Shown here: positions 54,212-62,418 of the stretch, one piece after another
Layout of the letters: each line of letters begins with the position of its first letter
Position numbering within the stretch: the stretch's first letter is position 1
Assembly (NCBI GenBank): GCA_016296505.1
Contig: JAEDJD010000002.1
Coordinates: 97,972-161,971 of the forward strand
Direction of reading: 5' to 3'
Source of the DNA: Oscillospiraceae bacterium
GTDB lineage: Bacteria; Bacillota; Clostridia; Oscillospirales; Ruminococcaceae
Length of the DNA: 64,000 bases
Program-made: the position numbers and the translations under genes
Notes under the pieces: generated by a model
What the model was told of the DNA's origin: nothing
What the model saw: the letters and a program-made list of their open reading frames with translations, nothing else
Database searches by the model: none

Positions 54212-55327
54212 CTATACTATATTTTTCTCAAGGAATGTTTCTGATGTGGCTTTTAAATTGCCAAGCGGCTTATTCTCTCTTGAATAATCAATTGCTTCAA
54301 ATTGACCAATATCTTTAGCGTTTCTCGCCACCCGATCCTTTTTATCTAATATTGTTAAAATAGAATCCAGTCTCGGATCCAAAGTATTGTCCCTATGTTC
54401 ATCCATAAAATAGAAATCCTTTTTGAATATGTTCGCAAAAATTACACCATGAAAGGATTGAACAAATACTTTATCCGCGTATTTCATCAAATTCAAAAAA
54501 GTTTCAGGCCCACTCATTGGGAATAGCCTAAAATCATACTTTTGCGGATCCTTCGCAATCCACTTCGAAGCATTAATAACATAGACATCCAGACCAACCT
54601 TTTTTGCGTATTCCGAAATGATCTTGTTAATCTCATCGTCGCGATATGCCCAGGAATAGAAGAAGATGTATTTCCCATCCACCATGGGCGCATCAACAAT
54701 TTCGTTCCATTCCTCTCGGCTCAGAATAAGCGTTGGATCCAGAACCATATCTATCTCTTTTCCAGTAAGTGATTCTAATTGGTTCTTGCCAGCTTCTTCT
54801 CGAACCGAAATGCTCGAAAAAGAGCTAAATATTGCTTTAAGCTTCTCCGGACTGTACTTTTTAACCAGTGTTCCGCCGCCCAAACTCGGAGCATAGGCAA
54901 CCTTACGTGACTTCTTTACCCATTCCAAAAAGAAGGCATTGTCAAAATCCGACATACCCACGTTCCAGATCTGATCGCTGCCACAGATGATGGTTGAATA
55001 CGTTCCATCCAGCTCCTTAAGTTCGTCCTCTGTATGATAGACATTTTTTCCCATCTTCAGATAGACTTCACGAAAGTGCTTATAGTCTTTCTTCTGCCCT
55101 GCCAATGCCCTATAATGCGTCAAACGCAGCCACAATCCTCTTGGATGGAACCATATATTCTTTGGAAAAATATCATATAGTCTTTTCGACTGTTCAGATT
55201 CAAAATTAATTACCTCTGCATAGAATCCCATGTATTTCTCAAGATATGTTTTTAAGGCATAGGTCTGCAGTAATGAACCGCAGTTATCAGATGCTGATAA
55301 TGTTAAAATTCCAACTTTCTTATTCAT
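54212..55327 (-). CDS. Polysaccharide pyruvyl transferase family protein
   Basis: 371 residues. VGILTLSASDNCGSLLQTYALKTYLE, IICGSDQIWNVGMSDFDNAFFLEW, ISVREEAGKNQLESLTGKEIDMVLDPTLIL and VQSFHGVIFANIFKKDFYFMDEH are the standard motifs. It attaches pyruvate ketals to sugars of exopolysaccharides. It is intact, whereas a second copy at 51271-51789 is broken. Confidence 0.87.
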   Translation of the reverse strand: MNKKVGILTLSASDNCGSLLQTYALKTYLEKYMGFYAEVINFESEQSKRLYDIFPKNIWFHPRGLWLRLTHYRALAGQKKDYKHFREVYLKMGKNVYHTEDELKELDGTYSTIICGSDQIWNVGMSDFDNAFFLEWVKKSRKVAYAPSLGGGTLVKKYSPEKLKAIFSSFSSISVREEAGKNQLESLTGKEIDMVLDPTLILSREEWNEIVDAPMVDGKYIFFYSWAYRDDEINKIISEYAKKVGLDVYVINASKWIAKDPQKYDFRLFPMSGPETFLNLMKYADKVFVQSFHGVIFANIFKKDFYFMDEHRDNTLDPRLDSILTILDKKDRVARNAKDIGQFEAIDYSRENKPLGNLKATSETFLEKNIV

Positions 55328-55404
55328 CTAATTATCCTTATTCTGTACCTGTTGGTTTTCAATAATTTTTATAATCATCTATTGTAACAAAAGCAACAGT
55401 CCAA

Positions 55405-56361
55405 TTATCCATTCGAATTCTTGTGCCTCTTTCGTATAATTAAATCATAGATAAATCGAGCATACTTGATTAAATATACTTTAAGCCTTACATTATTGCT
55501 CAAATTATCCCGGATTGATTTGATATCCAATGCGCATATTCTCTCATAACACTCTCTATTATCTCCACCATTCCTTGCTATCATAGCGTACATAGCTAAA
55601 AGTGCCAGTAACTCTTGCCTTTCAATGCTTTGCAATATACTGTTGTTGCCTACTCTATTTTTACAATACGATAGAACCTTTAACTTATCTATATATCTAT
55701 TTATATCAGCAACGTGCATTGTTGATGTGTTTCTTTGGATATAATTATATCCAACACAACTTAATAGCTTTATCTTTTTTGATTTCTCTATGACATCAAA
55801 TACAAATTTCAGATCTTCGCCTATTTTTATTGTTCTATCAAATAAAGTGTCCTTAATTATTTCTGCACGAAATACTTTTCCCCAGACATGATTTTGGATC
55901 AGTTTTTCTAACCCAAAGAGTTTTTCGTGCATTATGTCTTTTTCAGTTATAACCACATCTTCTGAAACGAATTGGTCGTAACTTGTATTATCACCATCTA
56001 TTCTTCTATAGTTTCCCTGAACAAAATCATACCCACCTGAATTCAACTCTCCGATGGTCTTTTCAAAGAAATCCGGCTCTACTGTGTCATCACCATCTAC
56101 AAATGTAATGTAATCTCCACTGGCTATGCTGATGCCTGTATTTCGAGCGTTGGATACTCCCTGATGCTCTATGGAATAAAGCGTGATTTGACCGTATTTC
56201 TTCTGATACCCCTGTATAATAGACTCGCTTTCATCCACAGAGCCGTCATTGATCACAATAATCTCAAAATCAAAAGAAAAACGTATGGATAGTAGCGATT
56301 CCAATGTAGTGGCTATATAGTTTTCCAGATTATATACAGGTACAATTATTGATAGTTTCAA
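55405..56361 (-). CDS. GT2 family glycosyltransferase
   Basis: 318 residues. KLSIIVPVYNLENYIATTLESLLSI, EIIVINDGSVDESESII and TFVDGDDTVEPDFFEKTI (DxD motif) are the GT-A fold signatures. NARNTGISIASGDYITF gives the nucleotide-binding loop. It transfers a sugar in cytoplasmic repeat-unit assembly. It belongs to the minus-strand cluster. Confidence 0.9.
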   Translation of the reverse strand: MKLSIIVPVYNLENYIATTLESLLSIRFSFDFEIIVINDGSVDESESIIQGYQKKYGQITLYSIEHQGVSNARNTGISIASGDYITFVDGDDTVEPDFFEKTIGELNSGGYDFVQGNYRRIDGDNTSYDQFVSEDVVITEKDIMHEKLFGLEKLIQNHVWGKVFRAEIIKDTLFDRTIKIGEDLKFVFDVIEKSKKIKLLSCVGYNYIQRNTSTMHVADINRYIDKLKVLSYCKNRVGNNSILQSIERQELLALLAMYAMIARNGGDNRECYERICALDIKSIRDNLSNNVRLKVYLIKYARFIYDLIIRKRHKNSNG

Positions 56362-56463
56362 ACTTCACCTTTCCCCCCCTGTGGCTATATACGAAAAAAA
56401 TTTTTTGCTAATTTATGCTTGACTTTTCATATCTGGTCTTCCAAACCGATTATTATAACCATT

Positions 56464-57630
56464 TTATATATCCTCACAAATTCTCTTCAGTTCGTCCTCC
56501 CAGATCTGAGATATAGAATCTATTGAAAACTCTTTGGCTTTTATACGAGAATTATTTGCGTATCTATTTCTCAACTCTTCGTTTGTCGATATTAAGTACA
56601 TAGCTTTCGCATATGCATCCAAATCAAATTTTTCTACTACCAATCCATTCCAATCATCCTTAATCAGTGGTTTTATGGCTTGAATATCAAAACAAATAGT
56701 TGGCACACCCATCTCCATTGCTTCCAATACAATCATAGGCATACCTTCCCATCTGGAAGATAATAGCAAGCATGATGCCGTTCTAAAACTGCTCTGAATA
56801 TCGCTCGTATAAGAAAGCACAGAAATTTTATCATCTAAATGTAAATCATGGATAATTCTTTTATAATTTGATTCTTCTTCTCCTGCTCCAATAATTTCCA
56901 ATGGCCATCTATTTTCTGTTAAAACACAATATTTCTTATATGCATTAATTAATAAATCAAAACCTTTGGCATAAGCAAATCTTCCTGCTGCAATAAACTT
57001 ATGGTGGGATAAATCTGATGGCAAATCGGTATCAAAACTTTTAGGATTATAAATGTACTTCACATTAATTTTCATGTATTTTTTAAATAGTTCTTGATCG
57101 TATTCATTTAAAACGATATATTCATTCAACTTACAAATTAGTGACTTAGAAATCCTATCCTGATGCCAATAATATCGATTCTTAGTGTTGAAGTATGCAT
57201 CGTAAGAATTGTGTTGCCACCCCACTAATTTACAGTTAACTCTTTTTCTTATGCAGCCTAAAAAGTAAGCCCAATAGCCCTGAACCCCGATGACAACATC
57301 AAATTTATTTATATTGATATATTTAGATATTTCCTTTTGATATCGCTTGGGGTAGTATTCACTTTTTATTCCAAATCCATCTAGAATACCTGTAACTCTG
57401 TTTAATAACTTTAGTGCCTTCTCATAATAATGGAAATAGTAATCAATCCCTAAATCTGAGAAAGAGAGCACCTCTACGTTTGGATCAATGTAATACAATC
57501 TTTCAGAACAGTCAGAACGCGAAATTACTGTAATATCATTAGATTTCGATAGTTCATTTACAATGATTGAAGTTACTCTTTGCGCTCCGCCTAATGTTGT
57601 TATACTATCAGTCAAAAATAATATTTTCAT
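56464..57630 (-). CDS. GT4 family glycosyltransferase
   Basis: 388 residues. FLTDSITTLGGAQRVTSIIVNELSK is the N-terminal glycine loop; FIAAGRFAYAKGFDLLINAYKK, ISVLSYTSDIQSSFRTASCLLLSSRWEGMPMIVLEAMEMGVPTI is the GT-B donor site with the E-x7-E motif. It is the promoter-proximal gene of the cluster. The ribosome site is GGGAG about 10 bases upstream. Confidence 0.9.
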   Translation of the reverse strand: MKILFLTDSITTLGGAQRVTSIIVNELSKSNDITVISRSDCSERLYYIDPNVEVLSFSDLGIDYYFHYYEKALKLLNRVTGILDGFGIKSEYYPKRYQKEISKYININKFDVVIGVQGYWAYFLGCIRKRVNCKLVGWQHNSYDAYFNTKNRYYWHQDRISKSLICKLNEYIVLNEYDQELFKKYMKINVKYIYNPKSFDTDLPSDLSHHKFIAAGRFAYAKGFDLLINAYKKYCVLTENRWPLEIIGAGEEESNYKRIIHDLHLDDKISVLSYTSDIQSSFRTASCLLLSSRWEGMPMIVLEAMEMGVPTICFDIQAIKPLIKDDWNGLVVEKFDLDAYAKAMYLISTNEELRNRYANNSRIKAKEFSIDSISQIWEDELKRICEDI

Positions 57631-57788
57631 ACCTTTCTTGTACTCCCTCCTCTTCTCAAGATCAATTTAATTCAATACTCACAACTTCAGCCAAGCTCCT
57701 ATCAGTTATGCTTGTTGTTGAAGCTGTATTCAGTCTTTCGTTAAATGAAAACTTGACTGCAACCCTTAATAGAGAGCAGATATAGCAT

Positions 57789-59330
57789 TTACTCTTTCAA
57801 ATGTTTTTTCTCGTCAATGGTCACATATTCAATCAAGTCAAGACACATCTGCCTTGTAAGCGTTTCTGCTCCTGCATAGCTTTTAAGACGGCGGATAAAC
57901 TCGTCCACATCACGCTCGTCCTTTTTTGACTCAGCTATCTTATGGTGCATATCCGTAATCGATGTTTCAACAGTCTGTAACTCCTGCTGATACTCACCAA
58001 GGAGCTTTACACAAATTTCTTCGGGTATTCTGTTCTGAACCTTATCCTCATACACGGAACGTATCAGTCGATTTAATTCGATCTGTCGCTGTTCCTTTTC
58101 GTGAAGCTGTTTCTGCCAGGCAGTAAGTTCTTTTTGACTGTTATGCGACTTCTGTTCAAGGAACAGTTTTCGTGCGTTATCCTCGTCAATGGTCATATCA
58201 ATCATACGGCGAATATCATCAAGAATAATACTTTCAAGCAATTCTGCTCTGATATAATGTGTACCGCAAGCCTGTTTTCCAGACCTTGCATATCGTCCGC
58301 AGATATAAGCAGCCGAATCTCCAGACTGCTTCATTTTATTTTTGCAGTCAGCACAGTAACAGAATCCTGAAAGCGGCAGTGTCACACCCTTTTTGGTACG
58401 CTTGCCTCTGCTGTGAGATTGCTCTGTGGCTCTTACCTTGTTCCAGAGTTCCATAGAAATAATCGGTTCATGATTATGTTCCACAATCGCCCAGTCTTCT
58501 CTGTCTTTCTTTATGACCTTATGATTTTTATGTGATACCGTTGTAGTGCGGAGCTGAGTGAGGTTGCCAATATAGATTTCATTGCAAAGGATACGCTTTA
58601 CACTCCAGTCACTCCACAAGCTTTCTGTGTCATTCGGTACGGGCTTTCCATCTCGCTGACAGGCATAATCGGAAGGCGGTAGGATATGTTCATTGTTCAG
58701 TTCTCTTGCAATTGCTTTCAGTTTCATACCGCTTGCTCTCATTTCAAAGATACGGCGGACAATTCCTGCGGCATACTCATCAATGACAGGAGTACTGTTT
58801 TCATCGTTTGATTTGATATATCCATAGGCAGCATAAGACGCAAGATATTTTCCCGACTTTGCACTTGCAGAGAGGACAGCCCTGATTTTCTTTGAGGTGT
58901 TGGCAGCGTGCCACTCATTGAAAACATTCATAATCGGCATCATATCCATACTTGCACTATCCGAATTGAATGTGTCTATATTGTCAGTCAGAGCAATAAA
59001 ACGGATATTATACATTGGAAAAATGTAGTCCGTATACTGACCAACTTGGATATAATTCCTGCCGAAGCGTGAAAGGTCTTTACAGAGTATCAGATTAATA
59101 GTGCCATTCCTGGCATCTTCCAGCATTCTCTGTACGCCTGGTCTGTCGAATGTTGTACCGCTGATACCATCGTCGATATATGTATCATAAATACTCCATC
59201 CCTGTTCCTGCACATATTTTGTCAGAATTTTTCTTTGATTTTCAATTGAAGGGGATTCACCTGCACGCTCATCATCTTTGGACAAGCGAAGGTAAATGCC
59301 CACATTATATTCAGTCTGCTTTGGTAACAT
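57789..59330 (-). CDS. Large serine recombinase, TnpX-like
   Basis: 513 residues. VGIYLRLSKDDERAGESPSIENQRKIL has the catalytic Ser; DDGISGTTFDRPGVQRML and LILCKDLSRFGRNYIQVGQY follow. A recombinase domain (KRILCNEIYIGNLTQLRTTTVSHKNHKV) and zinc ribbon (CYCADCKNKM...CGRYARSGKQACGTHYI) come next, then a long coiled coil and a DUF4368-like tail. This is the form found on Tn4451-type mobilizable transposons, where TnpX both excises and inserts. It is complete and probably active. The TnpW-like gene is 88 bases upstream. Confidence 0.9.
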   Translation of the reverse strand: MLPKQTEYNVGIYLRLSKDDERAGESPSIENQRKILTKYVQEQGWSIYDTYIDDGISGTTFDRPGVQRMLEDARNGTINLILCKDLSRFGRNYIQVGQYTDYIFPMYNIRFIALTDNIDTFNSDSASMDMMPIMNVFNEWHAANTSKKIRAVLSASAKSGKYLASYAAYGYIKSNDENSTPVIDEYAAGIVRRIFEMRASGMKLKAIARELNNEHILPPSDYACQRDGKPVPNDTESLWSDWSVKRILCNEIYIGNLTQLRTTTVSHKNHKVIKKDREDWAIVEHNHEPIISMELWNKVRATEQSHSRGKRTKKGVTLPLSGFCYCADCKNKMKQSGDSAAYICGRYARSGKQACGTHYIRAELLESIILDDIRRMIDMTIDEDNARKLFLEQKSHNSQKELTAWQKQLHEKEQRQIELNRLIRSVYEDKVQNRIPEEICVKLLGEYQQELQTVETSITDMHHKIAESKKDERDVDEFIRRLKSYAGAETLTRQMCLDLIEYVTIDEKKHLKE

Positions 59331-59418
59331 AAACTCTCCTTTCCTCCAAAGCAGCCTATTTCGGCATACCCATTATAGCGCAGTACGTCGAAAAAGGCAA
59401 TAGCTTTCAGAAAAAAGT

Positions 59419-59622
59419 TTATGCTCCACTTGGAACTCTGCCAAGCATTTCGTTCATAGCACGATTCATTGCATAGTCGTACATCACATCATTGATATTT
59501 CTATCACCGATAAAGTGACTTATCACAGTAAATTTCTGTCCGTCCACTTCATACTTGTTGGTATGCGTTGGACAGTCATGGAACCGAAAATTTTGTTCCT
59601 GCAAAGTATTGTTGTTTGTCAT
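59419..59622 (-). CDS. TnpW-like transposon protein
   Basis: 67 residues. NKYEVDGQKFTVISHFIGDRNINDVMYDYAMNRAMNEML fits the small TnpW proteins (Y-x-I/V-x(3-4)-F/Y-x-V-x-x-x-F) encoded beside tnpX on Tn4451-type elements. Its role is not established. The start follows AAAGGAG. Confidence 0.65.
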   Translation of the reverse strand: MTNNNTLQEQNFRFHDCPTHTNKYEVDGQKFTVISHFIGDRNINDVMYDYAMNRAMNEMLGRVPSGA

Positions 59623-59702
59623 AGCGAATTTTCTCCTTTAGCTTCTCTATCTCTATGCTTTTAGAGTGAGGGCTTCGCTTTCTTCTTTCTCTTACCCTCT
59701 TA

Positions 59703-59750
59703 AGCTGTAAAGACCGATGTTCCGAATATCGGCTGAGTATTTTTACAGCT
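59703..59750. repeat. Nested hairpin upstream of the TnpW-like gene
   Basis: AGCTGTAAA (59703-59711) pairs with TTTACAGCT (59742-59750); inside, CCGAT pairs with ATCGG. It lies in the 350-base stretch 59623-59970, which contains no gene. Confidence 0.6.
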
Positions 59751-59907
59751 GATAAAATTATAGCGCCTATAAGGATAAAAATCCAGTTCCAAATTCAACA
59801 AACTTTTTGTCCTGAAAAGCAATTCAGTTCCGCATTTTCTGTAAAATTATCAATAGGGATTGATAGATACCTTTTAAACTGTTTTTAAGCCTTCGGCATT
59901 TTCACCA

Positions 59908-59948
59908 AAGAAAAAGAAAATGCACCGAGCGCTGAAACTCAGTGCATT
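59908..59948 (-). terminator. Terminator of the GNAT operon
   Basis: On the minus strand AATGCAC and GTGCATT enclose a 16-base loop and are followed by TTCTTTTTC. Confidence 0.7.
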
Positions 59949-59970
59949 AATAATTTCATATGATAATTTA

Positions 59971-60168
59971 TTACGCAAGAACAAATTGCTGCATTTCCCG
60001 GATCGTCATATCAATCGGATCGATTTTTCTCTCTTTGCAGTATGCAAGAATAGCTCGATAATCATAGTGAATATCGCTGTCTGAAGAAGCATGAAAGTCA
60101 ACAAATCCTCCAGCTGCATCGGCAACATCGTCTAACTCACAAATCTGAATAAATTCTTTCTCTGACAT
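59971..60168 (-). CDS. Small hypothetical partner of the GNAT protein
   Basis: 65 residues, acidic (MSEKEFIQICELDDVADAAGGFVDF...). No family is recognised. It starts one base after the stop of the GNAT gene, after GAAATT and GGGAGG, so the two are strictly coupled. The small-gene/GNAT pairing and plasmid-like context would fit a toxin-antitoxin or modification pair, but the order (large gene first) is the reverse of the common TacAT type. Confidence 0.65.
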   Translation of the reverse strand: MSEKEFIQICELDDVADAAGGFVDFHASSDSDIHYDYRAILAYCKERKIDPIDMTIREMQQFVLA

Positions 60169-60169
60169 T

Positions 60170-60688
60170 TCAATCCCTCCCGAAATTATAAATCTGAATC
60201 AGTTTTCTTGCGGCTTCTTCATCAATAATCATTCTGTACGGATGAGGATGACCGATAAAGATAGCTCCAAGTGACCTTGCATAGTGGCTGACAAGACTGA
60301 TATTTTTCGCATCAAAATATACAAATCCATCAAAGCCAAGTTCATAGGAACGCTGCACAGCAATCGCAAACAAGTGACCTCCCACGCCAATGTATTCTTT
60401 AGCATCATGTTTGTTGTGAGGTGCGCTTTCAGCAATCTTTACATACACAGCTTTATCACGCTGCATAACCTGAATTGCAATCAGACCTTGTATTCGTTCA
60501 TCATCATTGACAGTCAGTTTGTAAATTTCGCAATTCGTTAAATCTGAATCCGTCCATTTGAAAAACCACCTATTTAAATTCATTAATTCTGCTTTGCTTA
60601 CAGCAGAAAATGATGTTTCAACAATTTTACTATCCTTCACATATTCAAGGCATGGTGTCAGCTGATCTATTTCTATGTTCACAGGCAT
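60170..60688 (-). CDS. GNAT family acetyltransferase
   Basis: 172 residues from the ATG at 60688 (AAGGAAGTG directly upstream); the longer frame is not used. The order of strands and VYVKIAESAPHNKHDAKEYIGVGGHLFAIAVQRSYELGFDGFVYFDAK (acetyl-CoA loop GVGGHL, followed by the helix) are typical of the GNAT fold. The substrate is unknown. A sigma-A promoter lies at 60705-60733. Confidence 0.78.
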   Translation of the reverse strand: MPVNIEIDQLTPCLEYVKDSKIVETSFSAVSKAELMNLNRWFFKWTDSDLTNCEIYKLTVNDDERIQGLIAIQVMQRDKAVYVKIAESAPHNKHDAKEYIGVGGHLFAIAVQRSYELGFDGFVYFDAKNISLVSHYARSLGAIFIGHPHPYRMIIDEEAARKLIQIYNFGRD

Positions 60689-60704
60689 CACTTCCTTTAT
60701 AACT

Positions 60705-60733
60705 ATTATACCATATTTCAAAATGTAAATCAA
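60705..60733 (-). promoter_or_regulatory. Sigma-A promoter of the GNAT operon
   Basis: On the minus strand TTGATT, 17 bases, TATAAT. Confidence 0.75.
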
Positions 60734-60772
60734 TATTCTGCTATAAGAAAAAATTGCATTAATGCCTTTTAA

Positions 60773-60809
60773 TTTGAATGCAACGATTGATAATCAATCG
60801 ACATTCAAA
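60773..60809. repeat. Long near-perfect palindrome
   Basis: TTTGAATG (60773-60780) and CATTCAAA (60802-60809) flank CGATTGAT-A-ATCAATCG (60784-60800). Only 3 and 1 bases are unpaired between the arms. It is 40 bases upstream of the GNAT promoter. Confidence 0.85.
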
Positions 60810-60930
60810 ACATCGTCTGAATAAATCAGCCGATGAATATTGTATTTTCACAAAAACTGCCACACTCCAATTTCAGCAACTACGCAATGCCGGATTACAA
60901 TTACAACAAAGAAAGTCGCAAAGCTTCAAT

Positions 60931-61003
60931 TTCTCACTAAAATCGTGAGAAAAATACAGAGCCGCAGGCTCAATTTGAAAAATCGCCCAAAGGGCGATTT
61001 TTC
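60931..61003. promoter_or_regulatory. Hairpin cluster, candidate oriT
   Basis: Three inverted repeats in a row: TTCTCAC/GTGAGAA (60931-60951), GAGCC-GCA-GGCTC (60959-60971) and GAAAAATCGCCC-AAA-GGGCGATTTTTC (60977-61003, 12-bp perfect arms). The cluster lies directly upstream of a MobC-like gene, where oriT sits on mobilizable elements. The last hairpin could also act as a terminator. Confidence 0.5.
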
Positions 61004-61050
61004 AATCCCAGCAAGCACGGCAACCCCGCATTACAAATTTTGAAAATTGA

Positions 61051-61581
61051 ATGCGGAGATGCACAGCTTGTGAGAGGGAACACCCCTCAGGCCCCGAAAT
61101 CAGCAGGAATAAAAATGCCAATGAAGCTGCATGGAATATTCTTGAAGACCGCCGAAGAAAAGAACTTGAAAAAGTCCTCTCCGAAACTGATAATCTGACT
61201 GAACAGGAACAGTTGTATCTGGACTGTCAGAATCAGAACAGAAACCACACTCTGAATATCCGTTTTAACAATGCTGAATGTGAACGTATTGAGAATCAGT
61301 CTCAGGCTCTTGGAATGAAAAAATCTGCTTACGTCCGTGACTGTGTTATGGCTCACGAAAAAGTGATTTTTGACCGTGATAGCAGATTTTTAAGTCTGAA
61401 TGCTCTCAAAGCTAAACGTGATAAGCTTATATCTGAAAAATCCGCAAAAAATATGGAGTATACCGCTGAAAAGAAAAAATTTGACCAAATGGAAAAGTGC
61501 CGTGCTCAGATTGAAAATTATCAGAGCAGACGGTACGTTGCAGAAAGGAGTATGGGAAGGAAGAAGGGGGAATTGGAATAA
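61051..61581 (+). CDS. MobC-like mobilization protein (possibly truncated)
   Basis: 176 residues. NHTLNIRFNNAECERIENQSQALGMKKSAYVRDCVM (about 70-105) is a ribbon-helix-helix domain as in MobC relaxosome accessory proteins; a coiled coil follows. The N-terminal 35 residues have no ribosome site before the ATG at 61051, so the natural start may be lost. No relaxase gene follows: the sequence passes into unrelated DNA after 61600. Confidence 0.6.
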   Translation: MRRCTACEREHPSGPEISRNKNANEAAWNILEDRRRKELEKVLSETDNLTEQEQLYLDCQNQNRNHTLNIRFNNAECERIENQSQALGMKKSAYVRDCVMAHEKVIFDRDSRFLSLNALKAKRDKLISEKSAKNMEYTAEKKKFDQMEKCRAQIENYQSRRYVAERSMGRKKGELE

Positions 61582-61722
61582 TGGGCATAACAAGAATATC
61601 ATTAAAAATACACAGTCTGAGCCGTGAAACAAGATAGCATCAGATTCAATTATTTTCTTCGCTGAATGGATTGAAACTATGCCGATAATTTTATCTGAAA
61701 TTTTATATATGCCATACATATT

Positions 61723-62228
61723 TTATTGCACCGGGATTATCGGCAGTTCAATAACATCTCCGGATTTTTTTATTGTTGTGACTGTCTGATGACTTTCATC
61801 TGATGCAGATACTGTTGTGGTGGTCTGGATTTTTTCCCCGGACGATGGAGTCGTTGTTACAGACGGCTTACTGTCCGCATTTTCCGGGAATGTTTTGTCC
61901 TCTCCGCCTATAACCGGCAGTTCACCAACTGACATGGTTGTATCCTCTGATATATTCAGACCGGAATCCAGCAAAACAGTATCCGCTCCGGTATTACTGC
62001 TTTGGTTTTCAGAAGATTTTTTTTCTGTTGTATTCTGCGTTTCTGGCTGCACTGCCTTGTCGGAAGCTGTCTGCACCGTTTCGGTAGCCGTGCTTTCACT
62101 TTCAGACGCAGACATTTCCACAGACGGTGAAACGCTGTCATCGCTGACCGCTGATTCTTTTTTTCCGTCGTCAGAACAGCCGGTAAGCAGGAGAGATATC
62201 GTCACTAATGCCAATACGATTTTTTCAT
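61723..62228 (-). pseudogene. Putative Ser/Thr-rich lipoprotein with slipped start
   Basis: Ribosome site GGAGGAACA is followed by ATG at 62228 and six A residues (62225-62220); read so, the peptide ends after seven codons. With seven A residues it would read MKKIVLALVTISLLLTGCSDD, a perfect lipoprotein signal, and continue for about 169 codons. The remainder is low-complexity (Ser, Thr, Glu) and ends IELPIIPVQ. The open frame can also be entered at 62256 but without a ribosome site. Slippage during transcription at the A run, or a single-base sequence error, could restore it. Confidence 0.7.
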
Positions 62229-62244
62229 TGTTCCTCCTTGAAAA

Positions 62245-62269
62245 CAAGCACTGCAAAATGCAGTGCTTG
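62245..62269. terminator. Hairpin just upstream of the lipoprotein gene
   Basis: CAAGCACTGC (62245-62254) pairs perfectly with GCAGTGCTTG (62260-62269). On the minus strand TTTTC follows and then the ribosome site of the lipoprotein, so it can end the GLUG/peptide transcript or attenuate the next gene. Confidence 0.65.
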
Positions 62270-62289
62270 CTTTGATTTTTTAGTTGTGC

Positions 62290-62406
62290 TTAAGCAATGG
62301 GCAGTTCGTTATCGTCAGGGACAATACCACTTGTAGTAATAACGTCCTCACACTCAAACTCCACGATTTCAATTTCAGCCTTTTCGTATTTCTCTTTCAT
62401 GCTCAT
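62290..62406 (-). CDS. Small peptide with VITTS motif (RiPP precursor-like)
   Basis: 38 residues: MSMKEKYEKAEIEIVEFECED followed by VITTSGIVPDDNELPIA. AAAGGAG precedes the ATG at 62406 and a second ATG two codons later. The gene starts 13 bases after the GLUG protein. Very short proteins with the pattern YEKxxxEIxEFExEDVITTS are common in Ruminococcus-like genomes; their role is not known to me. The acidic leader and short tail resemble a peptide precursor, but no modification enzyme is in view. It was too short for routine gene calling. Confidence 0.65.
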   Translation of the reverse strand: MSMKEKYEKAEIEIVEFECEDVITTSGIVPDDNELPIA

Positions 62407-62418
62407 AATCTCCTTTTT

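Noticed and set aside
60840..61043. 67-codon plus-strand open frame
   Set aside because: It runs through the hairpin cluster, has no ribosome site and no protein-like character.
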